DNA of 64,000 nt from an uncultured Jannaschia sp. (GCF_947503795.1 NZ_CANNEZ010000001.1:1789001-1853000), one strand, 5' to 3'. Shown: positions 34,374-43,367, numbered from the stretch's first letter. Notes: a model not told the origin generated them from the letters alone. Program-made: numbers and translations.

Positions 34374-35150
34374 CTACCGCCCCTCGAACTTCGCCGGCCG
34401 CTTTTCGAGAAACGCCATCACGCCCTCCTGGAAGTCGCGGCTGTGCCCGGCCTCGCCCTGTAGCTTCGCTTCCAGCGCCAGCTGCTTGTCGAGCGTGTTG
34501 TCCATGCTTCCCCGGATGGCGCGCTTGACGTTCCGGTAGGCGACCGACGGCCCCGTCGCGAGGTGGCGCGCCCGCTCGGCCCAATGGGCGGCGAATTCGT
34601 CGTCCGGCACCGCCTCCCAGATCATGCCCCACACGCTCGCCTGGTTGGCCGAAACCGGCTCGGCAAACAGCGCGGCACCCATCGCCTTGGCCGTCCCCAT
34701 CTGCCGCGGCAACCAGTAGGTGCCGCCCGCATCCGGGATCAGTCCGATCCGTGTGAAGGCCTGCAGGAACACCGCGCTCTCGGTCGCGATCACCACGTCC
34801 GCGGCCAGCGCGAGGTTCGCCCCCGCCCCCGCCGCCGGGCCGTTCACCGCCGCGATGGTCGGAATCGAACAATCGAAGATCGCGCGCAGCATCGGCTCGT
34901 ACTCATCCCGCAGCGTCCGCTCGAGGTTGAGGTTCCCGACATTCGCCCGGTCGCCCAGATCCTGACCCGAACAGAACGCCTTGCCCTTGCCCGTCATCAC
35001 CAGCACCCGCGCCGTCGTCTCGGCCGAGCCCACCGCGTGCAGGATCTCGGCCCGCATCTGGGTGTTCAGCGCGTTCATCTTGTCGGGCCGGTTCAGGGTC
35101 AGCACGGCGACCCCGTCGCGTTCGCTCAAGCGGATCGTCTCATAGTCCAT
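34374..35150 (-). CDS. Enoyl-CoA hydratase/isomerase family protein, PaaG-like
   Basis: A 258-residue crotonase-fold protein. The oxyanion segments are KAFCSGQDLGDRANV and AAVNGPAAGAGANLALAADV, and it has the loop FTRIGLIPDAGGTYWLPRQM. Asp in IPDAGG where hydratases usually have Glu, and SGQDL, resemble the PaaG isomerase of phenylacetate breakdown (ring-epoxide to oxepin). No other paa genes are nearby, so a general enoyl-CoA isomerase or hydratase role is possible. Confidence 0.82.
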   Translation of the reverse strand: MDYETIRLSERDGVAVLTLNRPDKMNALNTQMRAEILHAVGSAETTARVLVMTGKGKAFCSGQDLGDRANVGNLNLERTLRDEYEPMLRAIFDCSIPTIAAVNGPAAGAGANLALAADVVIATESAVFLQAFTRIGLIPDAGGTYWLPRQMGTAKAMGAALFAEPVSANQASVWGMIWEAVPDDEFAAHWAERARHLATGPSVAYRNVKRAIRGSMDNTLDKQLALEAKLQGEAGHSRDFQEGVMAFLEKRPAKFEGR

Positions 35151-35212
35151 GGCGCATCTCCTGTGTCGGCGGCGACCCTAGGCCGGGCCGCCGCCGCAGA
35201 AAAGCCGGAACG

Positions 35213-35722
35213 TCAGGGCAGAACCAGCCGGATCAGCGCCCGTGCGGTCGGGTCCGGCGCGCGGTTGACGCGCCGGTATTCCGACCCGTCCAGCGTCCGG
35301 GTCAGCATCCCTTCGCCCACCATCTCGCGCCGGATGCCGGCCGCATCGCGGAAGGTGCAGAGCGCGTGGATGTCGGCGCTGATCGCGCGCTCGTCCTTGA
35401 CCGTGCCCGCATCCAGCCGCGCCCAGATCGGCCAGAGGCACAAGAGCCGCAGCGACCGCTTGACCGGCCACCCCGTGAAGCGCCCCTCGGCGTCGAACCG
35501 CGCGGCGGCCCGCTTGACGCGGTCCATGTCGGGCGGCGGCTCGGGCATGGTTTCGCCCCAGCCCTGCGCGGCCTTCAGGTGCTGGAAGTTGCGAAACCCG
35601 GCCGCCTTGGCCACGGCATTCAGCATCGACTGATGCGATGGCGGGTCGGGCAATTGCCCGCGCAGGGTTCGGGCGAAGCTGTTCACGTCCTCGAGGACGA
35701 GTGGAAGGGAATCCCTCGGCAT
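35213..35722 (-). CDS. DUF2087-domain protein
   Basis: A 169-residue protein. The N-terminal part (SMLNAVAKAAGFRNFQHLKA) resembles a small helical module found in several alphaproteobacterial proteins, and the C-terminal half fits DUF2087 (GRFTGWPVKRSLRLLCLWPI, AISADIHALCTFRDAAGIRR, DGSEYRRVNR). DUF2087 is often a DNA-associated or regulatory domain, but the function is unknown. AGGAG precedes the ATG at 35722. Confidence 0.78.
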   Translation of the reverse strand: MPRDSLPLVLEDVNSFARTLRGQLPDPPSHQSMLNAVAKAAGFRNFQHLKAAQGWGETMPEPPPDMDRVKRAAARFDAEGRFTGWPVKRSLRLLCLWPIWARLDAGTVKDERAISADIHALCTFRDAAGIRREMVGEGMLTRTLDGSEYRRVNRAPDPTARALIRLVLP

Positions 35723-35919
35723 GATCTCTCTCCTGCCGTCATCGCTGCCCCGTCGGGGTGGGGGGACCGCCCTTGCCCTCCGGATGCGGCGGAGGGGATC
35801 GTGTCGTGCGCGTATCGCGGGGTTCAGCATGACCTCTCGGCCGGCGGTGCCTCGGTTCCCACGGACCGTGCCGGGGCCATAGCGCAGCCGGGCCCGATGC
35901 GCCAGACCGCAGCCGCGCC

Positions 35920-36381
35920 TCAGCCGTCGCGACCGTCGTCCAGGAGAACCTTCAGCCGCGCCTCGTCCGCGTCCGACAGCCCGTCATCCACCACGGCGCG
36001 CTGGCGCGTGACATGCGCCGCGGCCAGCCCGCCGCCGAGCAGCAGCAGCGCCAGCGGCGCACCCCAGAGCAAAAGCGTCGACCCGCTCGCGGGCGGGTTC
36101 AAGAGGACGTATTCGCCGTAACGATCCACCAGGTAGGCGATGACCTCGGCATCGCTGTCGCCCGCCACCAGCCGTTCGCGCACCAGAAGGCGCAGGTCGC
36201 GCGCAAGCTCTGCGTTGCTCTCATCGATCGACTCGTTGCGGCAGACGAGGCAGCGGATGTTTTTCGACAGATCGCGCGCCCGCTCCTCCAGCGCCGTGTC
36301 CGCAAGCACCTCGTCGGGCTGCACGGCCAGCGCAGGGGTCGCGGCCAACAGCGCCGCCAGCAAGATCGCCCCGAGCTTCAC
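35920..36381 (-). CDS. ccmH: Cytochrome c-type biogenesis protein CcmH
   Basis: A 153-residue CcmH/CycL. A signal peptide or N-terminal span (LGAILLAALLAATPALA) precedes the domain with the redox motif RCLVCRNESIDES (C-x2-C) and a second membrane span (LLLWGAPLALLLLGGG). It reduces apocytochrome c heme-binding Cys pairs. The start is GTG at 36381, overlapping the ccmF stop as GTGA. Confidence 0.94.
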   Translation of the reverse strand: MKLGAILLAALLAATPALAVQPDEVLADTALEERARDLSKNIRCLVCRNESIDESNAELARDLRLLVRERLVAGDSDAEVIAYLVDRYGEYVLLNPPASGSTLLLWGAPLALLLLGGGLAAAHVTRQRAVVDDGLSDADEARLKVLLDDGRDG

Positions 36382-38357
36382 TCCGCCGGCACTCCGCCGG
36401 ACGGAACCGGGCGCTTGCGCCGTGCACCCGCCGCGACGCGATACCGCCGATCCGACAGCGACACGAGCCCGCCCAGCGCCATGATGATGGCACCGCCCCA
36501 GATCCAGTTGGCGAAGGGCTTGATATAGACCCGCACCGCGTAGCCGCCGCCCTGCTGCGGATCGCCGATCACGGCATAGACGTCGCGCGTGAACCCGTTG
36601 TCGATCCCGGCTTCGGTCGTCGGCATCTGCGCCACCGGATAGACCCGTTTCTCGGCCGGAAGGATGCCGATATCGCGGCCATCCTCGTAGACATGCATCT
36701 GGGCCAGGGTCGAGATGTAGTTCGGCCCCTGCACGCGCCGCACATCCTCGAGAACGATCTCGTAGCGCCCGAGGGTCATGCGGTCGCCCACATCCATGAC
36801 CTCGATCTTCTCCTGTTGCCAGGCGGTCAGCGCGGCCACCCCGAAGATCGTGATCCCGAGACCGCCATGGGCCAGCGCCTTGCCCCAGTCCGCACGCGGC
36901 AGCCGCGTCAGGCGGCCCAGCCGCGACCCGACGGACCCGCGACCGGTCCGCGACCCGAGGTCCACGCCCGCCGCGACCACGAGCCAGACGCCCAGCGCCA
37001 CTCCCAGCGGCCCGCCGAGCGAGCGCCCTGTCTGCAGCGCCCAGACCAGCCCGGCCAGTGCCAGCGCCAGCACCGCGACCGGCACCATCCGCCGCAACGT
37101 GGCCCCCCGTCCCCGCTTCCACGGCAGGATCGAGCCCAGCGGCAGGATCACGGCGAGCGCGATCACGAAGGGCGTGAAGGCCGCGTTGAAGAAGGGCGGG
37201 CCGACCGACAGCTTCCGGTCAAAGGCCATCTCGGCCACCAGCGGCCATATCGTTCCGATGAAGACCACGAAACACGCGACCGCCAGCAGGAGGTTGTTGG
37301 CCACAAGCGCCGATTCCCGCGACACGACGCCGAACACGCCCTTGGCCTGCATCGCCGGCGCGCGAATCGCGAAGAGGAGCAGCGCACCGCCGGTGAAGAT
37401 GCCGAGGATGGCGAGGATGTAGACGCCCCGCTCGGGATCGTTGGCGAAGGCGTGGACGGAGGTCAGCACACCCGATCGCACGATGAACGTGCCGATCAGC
37501 GAGAAGCCGAAGGCCAGGATCGCCAGAAGGATCGTCCAGGCCTTCAGCGCCTCGCGCTTCTCGACCACGATGGCCGAGTGCAGCAGCGCCGCCGCGATCA
37601 GCCATGGCATGAAGGACGCATTCTCGACCGGGTCCCAGAACCAGAACCCACCCCAGCCCAGCTCGTAATAGGCCCACCAGCTACCCAGCGCGATGCCCAC
37701 CGTCAGGAAGAGCCAGGCCGCCAGCGTCCAGGGCCGCACCCAGCGCCCCCAGGCGGCGTCGACACGCCCCTCGATCAGGGCCGCGACCGCGAAGCTGAAC
37801 GCCATCGAAAGGCCGACATAGCCGAGATAGAGAAACGGCGGATGAAAGGCCAAGCCCGGATCCTGCAGCAGCGGGTTCAGGTCCTCGCCGTTGAAGGGCG
37901 GCGTCGCCAGCCGGATGAACGGGTTCGAGGTGAAGAGGATGAAGGCGTAGAAGGCCACGCCGACGCTCGCCTGCACGGCAAGGACGCGGGCCCGCAGGGT
38001 GTCGGGCAACTGCCCGCCGAACCAGGACGCCGCCGCCCCGAACAGCGCAAGGATCAGCACCCAGAGAAGGAGCGACCCCTCGTGGTTCCCCCAGACTCCC
38101 GTGACCTTGTAGAGCATCGGCTTGTCGGTATGCGAATTCAGCACCACCAGCTTCAGCGAGAAATCCGAGGTCACGAAGGCATAGGTCAGCGCCGCGAAGC
38201 TGAACCCCACCAGCAAGACCTGCACGGTCGCGGCGGGGTTTCCGACCGCCATCCACCCGGTCCAGCCCTTCCAGGCACCGATCAGGGGGACCGTCATCTG
38301 CACGATGGCGACGGCGAAGGCGAGGATGAGGGCGAAATGGCCGAGTTCGATGATCAT
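36378..38357 (-). CDS. ccmF: Heme lyase CcmF
   Basis: A 659-residue polytopic membrane protein. The heme-handling WWD motif is YELGWGGFWFWDPVENASFM, with flanking His-rich spans, and the C-terminal periplasmic region ends near RRYRVAAGARRKRP. CcmF attaches heme to apocytochromes c with CcmH. Start ATG 38357; GTGA overlap with ccmH. ccmE, which normally adjoins it, is 6 kb away on the plus strand. Confidence 0.96.
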   Translation of the reverse strand: MIIELGHFALILAFAVAIVQMTVPLIGAWKGWTGWMAVGNPAATVQVLLVGFSFAALTYAFVTSDFSLKLVVLNSHTDKPMLYKVTGVWGNHEGSLLLWVLILALFGAAASWFGGQLPDTLRARVLAVQASVGVAFYAFILFTSNPFIRLATPPFNGEDLNPLLQDPGLAFHPPFLYLGYVGLSMAFSFAVAALIEGRVDAAWGRWVRPWTLAAWLFLTVGIALGSWWAYYELGWGGFWFWDPVENASFMPWLIAAALLHSAIVVEKREALKAWTILLAILAFGFSLIGTFIVRSGVLTSVHAFANDPERGVYILAILGIFTGGALLLFAIRAPAMQAKGVFGVVSRESALVANNLLLAVACFVVFIGTIWPLVAEMAFDRKLSVGPPFFNAAFTPFVIALAVILPLGSILPWKRGRGATLRRMVPVAVLALALAGLVWALQTGRSLGGPLGVALGVWLVVAAGVDLGSRTGRGSVGSRLGRLTRLPRADWGKALAHGGLGITIFGVAALTAWQQEKIEVMDVGDRMTLGRYEIVLEDVRRVQGPNYISTLAQMHVYEDGRDIGILPAEKRVYPVAQMPTTEAGIDNGFTRDVYAVIGDPQQGGGYAVRVYIKPFANWIWGGAIIMALGGLVSLSDRRYRVAAGARRKRPVPSGGVPAE

Positions 38358-38550
38358 GCGACCGGTATATGGGTCGGGACCGTCCGGGCCAATGGGGCGT
38401 CTGCGCGCATGGCCGGGACGTGATGGAACACGGCCCGCACGCCCTGTCGTCCTCTGGCCCGAAGTACCTCGGGGAGCGCGAGGGGCTGGCCCCTCGCACC
38501 CGCCGACGCGATCCGCGCGGCCCCCCGGAGCGACATGCCGCGCCCGCAGC

Positions 38551-38581
38551 CGGGGGTCCGGGGGGCGTCCCCCGGCCCCCG
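38551..38581. repeat. REP-like GC-rich palindrome
   Basis: CGGGGG-t-CCGGGGG, a GCGT loop and CCCCCGG-CCCCCG (38551-38581) form a 12-13-bp stem with one bulge in the 234-bp gap between the holin gene and ccmF. It has the look of the extragenic G/C palindromes common in Rhodobacteraceae. It could also end the leftward lysis transcript. Confidence 0.6.
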
Positions 38582-38591
38582 ACGCCGGCGC

Positions 38592-39092
38592 TCAGCTCCG
38601 GCCCGAGCGCCACTCCGCCAGCGCGGGATTGTCGGCATCCTCCCCGGTCTCGGGCGCCGGTCCCGCCTCCCACGCGGAATGCACCGCCGCGGGACGTGGG
38701 CGCACAGAGGGGCGGCGAAGGTAGTGCATCTCGCGGGCGCCGAAATAGAACGATACGATCGCCCCCAGCAGCCACCAGAGCGGATCGGGCACATAGGCCA
38801 GCCCCTGCATCCGCGCCGCGAACCCGACCGGCGCCGACATCGCGTAGACAAAGAGGCCCAGCGTCCCCAGCGCCAGCAGCGGGCGCGGCAGGCGGTTCAG
38901 ACCGTCCACGGCGTGGTCGAACCCGCCCCGTCCCGACCGTCCGAACTCTGCCTCGAGCTGGTCGAGCGCGGCGCGCTGCGCCTCGTGATCCAGCGCCTGC
39001 GCCGCCGTGCGGTTGGGCACGAAGACCTCGGTCAGCCCCTGCGCCAGGCGCCCGATCTCGGCCACCCCCTTGATGCTGCCCGTCAGGCCCAT
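38592..39092 (-). CDS. GTA-type holin (3TM holin family)
   Basis: A 166-residue protein with an amphipathic N-terminal region (SIKGVAEIGRLAQGLTEVFV, with RTAAQALDHEAQRAALDQLE), then two clear spans (PLLALGTLGLFVYAM and WWLLGAIVSFYFGA) and a soluble acidic tail. It fits the GTA holin family whose R. capsulatus member releases RcGTA. It overlaps the endolysin stop by 10 nt, forming a lysis pair. Confidence 0.85.
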   Translation of the reverse strand: MGLTGSIKGVAEIGRLAQGLTEVFVPNRTAAQALDHEAQRAALDQLEAEFGRSGRGGFDHAVDGLNRLPRPLLALGTLGLFVYAMSAPVGFAARMQGLAYVPDPLWWLLGAIVSFYFGAREMHYLRRPSVRPRPAAVHSAWEAGPAPETGEDADNPALAEWRSGRS

Positions 39093-39694
39093 GTCTTCGT
39101 CCTCTCGCGATGCTGCGCGTCCGTCAGGTGGTGGCGCGCCGAGATGAAGTCCTCGGCGCGGCGGATCCAGCCGCCCTTCCCGCCATCCCGCCGCCGTGCG
39201 TATTTGCGCGAGGTCGGGCGCCGGTCGGCCAGCGCGTAGTAGTAGTTCCGCCGCGCGATCCCGTAGGCATCCGCCAGATGCGCGGGCGCTTGGCCCGCGA
39301 CCGCGCGCGCCGCCGCCGCCGTCTGCGGCCCGATCCGCCCGTCGACTGCGACCGCATGGCCCATGCGACCCAATAGCCGTTGCAGGATGCGGACGGCGTT
39401 GGCGCCCGAATTGACATACATGTCGAAGACCGACGCATGCAGCGCCTCGGGCAGCGCATCGACGCGCACCCGGTGGAAGTAGTGATCCACGAAGATGTCC
39501 ACCGCCCGCGTCCGCGACAACGCGCGCACATCGCCCGCATCGATATCCCCGTCGCCGTCGAGATCCAGCCCCAGCCGCCGCATCGTGTGGATCGTGACCC
39601 CGTACTTTGTCGCCCCGCCGGGATCGTCGGGATCATCGACGAACCCGCCCTCCCGCGCGACGATCGCCTCGGCGATCTGCCTGACTGTCTGCAT
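39083..39694 (-). CDS. GTA-type endolysin (GH108 N-acetylmuramidase)
   Basis: A 203-residue GH108 muramidase. The catalytic Glu15 lies in IVAREGGFVDDPDDPGGATK and the substrate region in YFHRVRVDALPEALHASVFD and VNSGANAVRILQRLLG. Residues 44-55 (DLDGDGDIDAGD) form a calcium-binding EF-hand/dockerin-like loop inside the catalytic domain. With the holin it matches the RcGTA lysis pair known from R. capsulatus, and in this genome it lies 8 kb from the structural operon. Confidence 0.88.
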   Translation of the reverse strand: MQTVRQIAEAIVAREGGFVDDPDDPGGATKYGVTIHTMRRLGLDLDGDGDIDAGDVRALSRTRAVDIFVDHYFHRVRVDALPEALHASVFDMYVNSGANAVRILQRLLGRMGHAVAVDGRIGPQTAAAARAVAGQAPAHLADAYGIARRNYYYALADRRPTSRKYARRRDGGKGGWIRRAEDFISARHHLTDAQHRERTKTWA

Positions 39695-39826
39695 GTCGGC
39701 CCCCTAGCCCGTTGTGCGGGGACAGGCGTCGGGCCGGGCGGTTGCCTATGGGTTAATGCCGGGCCCTGTGGCGACAGGGGTTAAGGAATGGTTGCGAGAG
39801 AGCGGGGTGCGAACGGTGTCCCCCGC

Positions 39827-41035
39827 CTATTCGGCGCGCCGGGCCGTCAGCGCCACGTCGATCGTGACGCCGAAGCCGACATTGGTCTCGTCAGGATAGG
39901 CGGTCCCCATGCCGAAATCGCGGCGGTCTAGCATCTCGGCCCCCGCCATCACCGCGCGGTCGCCCTCGATCTCAAGCGTGAAGGGCAGCATCAGCGGCAC
40001 CTCTGTCCCGCGCAGCGTGAAGGTGCCGTCGGCGACATAGCCGTCGCCCTCGGCCCGGATCACCGCGTCGTAGCCGGCCGTCGGAAACCCGTTCGCATCG
40101 AGAAACTCGGCCCCCGTCGCCTGCGCCGTGACCGAGCCCAGCGTCAGCGAGCCGGTCGCGACCACGACCTCGACGGCGCCCAGCGTCCCGTCGGCGCGGG
40201 GCTCGGGATCGAAGTCGATCGCCGCCGACCAGTCCGCGAAGCTGCCCGTCACCGGCGCGCCGAGCTGGGTGACCGTGATCGACAGCGTGCCGTCCTCGAC
40301 CGTCCAGTTCGACGCGGCGGTCGTGGTGGCGGCGACCTGCGGCCCCGCGGGCGCCTCCGCCGGGACGAGCGCCAGCCCGACGACCAGCGTCGCGGCCCAG
40401 ACCCCGACGGCGGCCAATGCGGGCAGGACGTGGGGCCGCACGGTGGGCAATGGCCCCGGGTCCGTGCCGCGCAGCATCCGCCCCAGCGTCGCGTCGCGGT
40501 CGAGCACAGCATGCTTGATCGCGCCCAGCACGTGCAGGAGCACCGCCCCGATCAGCACCTTGACGAAGGTCGTGTGGAGCGTGGCCAGCGTCTTCGCGAG
40601 TTCGGGATCCTGCGGCACGAAGGGCAACCCCTGTCCGAAGGGCCACCAGATCGGCGCGAAGCCCGTCGTCGCCGCGTGTTCGGTCCAGCCCAGCAGCGGC
40701 ACGATCACCAGCGAGCCGTAGAGCAGCCAATGCACGACCGAGGCCAGCATCGCCTCCCACCCGTCATGGAGGGGGCGCGGGCGCGGCTGCGACAGCGCCC
40801 ATACGATCCGTGCCAGCGCCACGAAGAACACCGTGACGCCGACGGTCTTGTGAAACGAGAAGAGCCATGCCTTCTGCGCCAGCTCGGCATCCGTGGCGAA
40901 GGGCGCGTGATGCGCCTCGCGCCCGAGGATGACGGCGGTGACGATCAGAACCGCGATCGTCCAGTGAAAGGTCCGCGCGACCCAGCCATAGGTCTGCACG
41001 GTGTTGCCGGGGGCGGTGTGGCGGGCGGTGGACAT
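39827..41035 (-). CDS. Cytochrome b561-YceI fusion protein
   Basis: A 402-residue protein. Residues 1-200 are a four-helix cytochrome b561 (VARTFHWTIAVLIVTAVILG, FSFHKTVGVTVFFVALARIV, HTTFVKVLIGAVLLHVLGAI; several His heme ligands). After a membrane anchor, residues 235-402 form a YceI lipocalin-like domain (TQLGAPVTGSFADWSAAIDF, FTLRGTEVPLMLPFTLEIEG, DRRDFGMGTAYPDETNVGFG). YceI binds isoprenoids, so electron transfer to or from a bound quinone-like lipid is an inference. GAGAGG lies upstream of ATG 41035. Divergent from fabD. Confidence 0.9.
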   Translation of the reverse strand: MSTARHTAPGNTVQTYGWVARTFHWTIAVLIVTAVILGREAHHAPFATDAELAQKAWLFSFHKTVGVTVFFVALARIVWALSQPRPRPLHDGWEAMLASVVHWLLYGSLVIVPLLGWTEHAATTGFAPIWWPFGQGLPFVPQDPELAKTLATLHTTFVKVLIGAVLLHVLGAIKHAVLDRDATLGRMLRGTDPGPLPTVRPHVLPALAAVGVWAATLVVGLALVPAEAPAGPQVAATTTAASNWTVEDGTLSITVTQLGAPVTGSFADWSAAIDFDPEPRADGTLGAVEVVVATGSLTLGSVTAQATGAEFLDANGFPTAGYDAVIRAEGDGYVADGTFTLRGTEVPLMLPFTLEIEGDRAVMAGAEMLDRRDFGMGTAYPDETNVGFGVTIDVALTARRAE

Positions 41036-41177
41036 GGGGGCGGGCCTCTCGTGGTGTCGCCCGGACCATAGCCGGATCGGCGCGGGGGACCACGCTGCGG
41101 GGCGCACAGGCGCCGTGCGCCGCTTGATGCAGGGGCGCGCGGCGGCTAGACCGGCCCGCAACCCAAGGGAGATCACC

Positions 41178-42116
41178 ATGACCCGAGCCTTCGTCTTTCC
41201 CGGCCAGGGCGCCCAGACCATCGGCATGGGGGCCGAACTGGCCGAGACCTATCCCGCTGCACGCGCTGTCTTCGACGCCGTCGACACCGCACTGGGTGAG
41301 GATCTGTCGGGCCTGATCCGGTCGGGCGATATCGAGACCCTGACCCTGACCCGCAACGCCCAGCCCGCGTTGATGGCGACCTCTATCGCGGCCCTCCGCG
41401 CGCTGGAATCCGAAGGCGTATCTGTCGCCGAGCACGCCGCCTTCGTGGCCGGGCATTCGCTGGGCGAGTATTCCGCGCTGGTGGCGGCGGGCGCGCTCGA
41501 TCTGGGCGACGCCGCGCGCCTCCTTCGGGTGCGCGGCGACGCGATGCAATCGGCGGTGCCCGTCGGCGAAGGCGCGATGGCGGCGCTGCTTGGCCTCGGG
41601 CTCGACGATGCGCGAGCGGTCGCCAAGGAGGCCGCGCAGGGTCGCGTCTGCGAGGCTGCCAACGACAACGACCCGAGCCAGGTCGTCATCTCCGGGCATC
41701 GCGAAGCCGTCGAGCGTGCGCTGGACATCGCCAAGTCCCACGGCGCCAAGCGTGCGATGCTGTTGCCGGTCTCGGCCCCGTTCCACTGCGCCTTGATGGG
41801 GCCGGCCGCGTCGGCCATGGCCGAGGCGCTGGACGATGTGGAGATCGCCGATCCGGTCGTCCCGCTGGTCGCCAACGTCACCGCCGCGCCGGTCCGCACC
41901 GGGACCCATGTCCGCGCGCTGCTCGTCGATCAGGTCACCGGTGCCGTCCGCTGGCGCGAGAGCGTGATGCGCATGGCCCAAGAGGGCGTCACCGAGATCT
42001 GGGAGATCGGGGCGGGCAAGGCCCTGTCGGGTATGATCCGGCGCATCGACAAGAGCCTCGAGACCCGCAATATCGGCCTGCCTGCCGACGTGGCCGACGC
42101 CGCGCAATCGCTTTAA
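41178..42116 (+). CDS. fabD: Malonyl-CoA-acyl carrier protein transacylase
   Basis: A 312-residue FabD that loads malonate onto ACP. It has FPGQGAQTIGMG, the nucleophile motif GHSLGEYSALVAAGAL, and the downstream VSAPFHCALMGPAA. AAGGGAG precedes the ATG at 41178. It starts the fabD-fabG-acpP group; fabG follows after 13 bp. Confidence 0.96.
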   Translation: MTRAFVFPGQGAQTIGMGAELAETYPAARAVFDAVDTALGEDLSGLIRSGDIETLTLTRNAQPALMATSIAALRALESEGVSVAEHAAFVAGHSLGEYSALVAAGALDLGDAARLLRVRGDAMQSAVPVGEGAMAALLGLGLDDARAVAKEAAQGRVCEAANDNDPSQVVISGHREAVERALDIAKSHGAKRAMLLPVSAPFHCALMGPAASAMAEALDDVEIADPVVPLVANVTAAPVRTGTHVRALLVDQVTGAVRWRESVMRMAQEGVTEIWEIGAGKALSGMIRRIDKSLETRNIGLPADVADAAQSL

Positions 42117-42129
42117 GGACGACCCGCAT

Positions 42130-42867
42130 ATGTTTGACCTGACTGGTAAATCCGCCCTCGTCACCGGCGCCTCGGGCGGCATCGGCGCCGCGATCGCGCG
42201 CACGCTCCATGCCGCGGGGGCCACGGTCGGCCTTTCGGGCACGCGCGAGGATCCTCTGAACACGCTGGCCGCCGAGCTGGGCGAGCGGGCGCATGTTCTG
42301 CCCTGCAACCTTTCGGACGCCGATGCGGTCAACGCCCTGCCGAAGCAGGCGACCGAGGCGATGGGTTCGGTCGACATCCTCGTGAATAACGCCGGGATCA
42401 CCCGCGACAACCTCTTCATGCGGATGTCCGAGGAGGAGTGGTCGGACGTGCTGAACGTCAACCTGACCTCGGCCTTCCGCCTGTCGAAGGGCGTGATGCG
42501 CGGCATGATGAAGGCCCGCTGGGGCCGCATCGTGAACATTTCGTCCATTGTCGGGACGACGGGCAATCCGGGGCAGGCGAACTATGCCGCGTCGAAGGCG
42601 GGCATGGTCGGGATGGCCAAGTCGCTGGCCTACGAGGTGGCGTCGCGCGGCATCACGGTGAACGCCGTCGCCCCCGGCTTCATCGCGACCGCCATGACCG
42701 ACAAGCTGACCGACGACCAGAAGGCCAAGATCGACGCGCAGATCCCCGCGGGCCGCATGGGCACGCCCGAGGAGATCGCGGCCGCGACGCGCTATCTCGC
42801 GTCGCCCGAAGCGGCCTACGTCACCGGCACAGTGCTGCATGTGAATGGCGGGATGGCGATGCTCTGA
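42130..42867 (+). CDS. fabG: 3-oxoacyl-[acyl-carrier-protein] reductase
   Basis: A 245-residue SDR of the FabG type. It has TGASGGIGAAIARTL, VDILVNNAGITRDNLFMRM, the active site ANYAASKAGMVGMAKSLAYE and the C-terminal VTGTVLHVNGGMAML. It reduces 3-ketoacyl-ACP with NADPH. The lead ATG follows AAGGACGA. A 237-bp gap with a promoter lies before acpP. Confidence 0.97.
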   Translation: MFDLTGKSALVTGASGGIGAAIARTLHAAGATVGLSGTREDPLNTLAAELGERAHVLPCNLSDADAVNALPKQATEAMGSVDILVNNAGITRDNLFMRMSEEEWSDVLNVNLTSAFRLSKGVMRGMMKARWGRIVNISSIVGTTGNPGQANYAASKAGMVGMAKSLAYEVASRGITVNAVAPGFIATAMTDKLTDDQKAKIDAQIPAGRMGTPEEIAAATRYLASPEAAYVTGTVLHVNGGMAML

Positions 42868-42952
42868 TCGGCGTGCAGGACGTGCCGCCATGCCTGATTC
42901 CATTCGCTGAATCGGCCCGGCGGAGGGCCGCATACGTCATCCGACAAAGGAT

Positions 42953-42980
42953 TTGCCATCGCCCGCCCCCATGATATAGG
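42953..42980 (+). promoter_or_regulatory. Likely promoter of acpP
   Basis: TTGCCA (42953-42958), a 16-bp spacer and TATAGG (42975-42980) form a fair sigma-70 type promoter 125 bp before acpP. The leader then holds a GGCGCA...TGCGCC inverted repeat. A separate promoter would explain higher ACP output than fabD-fabG. Confidence 0.45.
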
Positions 42981-43104
42981 CGGCGCACGAACGTCCGGGG
43001 GCCCTTGCGCCGCCCGGTATCCGGCACCAGATCCGGATGGCCCGGCATGGGGCACACACATGCGAGATTGCCCCCGCCTGGGGGAACGAAGACGAGGTAG
43101 AGAC

Positions 43105-43341
43105 ATGAGCGACAACGTCGAAGAGCGCGTCCGCAAGAAAGTCGTCGAGCATCTTGGCGTCGAAGAGGACAAGGTCACCGAGAATGCGTCGTTCATCGAC
43201 GATCTCGGCGCCGACTCCCTCGATACCGTCGAGCTGGTCATGGCCTTCGAGGAAGAGTTCGGGATCGAGATCCCCGACGATGCCGCCGAGTCGATCCAGA
43301 CCTTCGGCGACGCCGTGACCTTCATCAAGGCCAACACCTGA
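43105..43341 (+). CDS. acpP: Acyl carrier protein
   Basis: A 78-residue acidic ACP. The 4'-phosphopantetheine attachment motif is [20 protein letters not shown] with the modified Ser, and the C-terminal helix is [17 protein letters not shown]. Start ATG 43105 after GAGGTAGAG. A strong terminator follows the stop. Confidence 0.98.
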   Translation: MSDNVEERVRKKVVEHLGVEEDKVTENASFIDDLGADSLDTVELVMAFEEEFGIEIPDDAAESIQTFGDAVTFIKANT

Positions 43342-43367
43342 TCGCACCCGATCGGTGAACGGTTTCG

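Noticed and set aside
39753-39784. CtrA site before the lysis genes
   Set aside because: Two TTAA words occur (39753-39756, 39781-39784), but they are 24 bp apart, not the 7 bp of the CtrA consensus.
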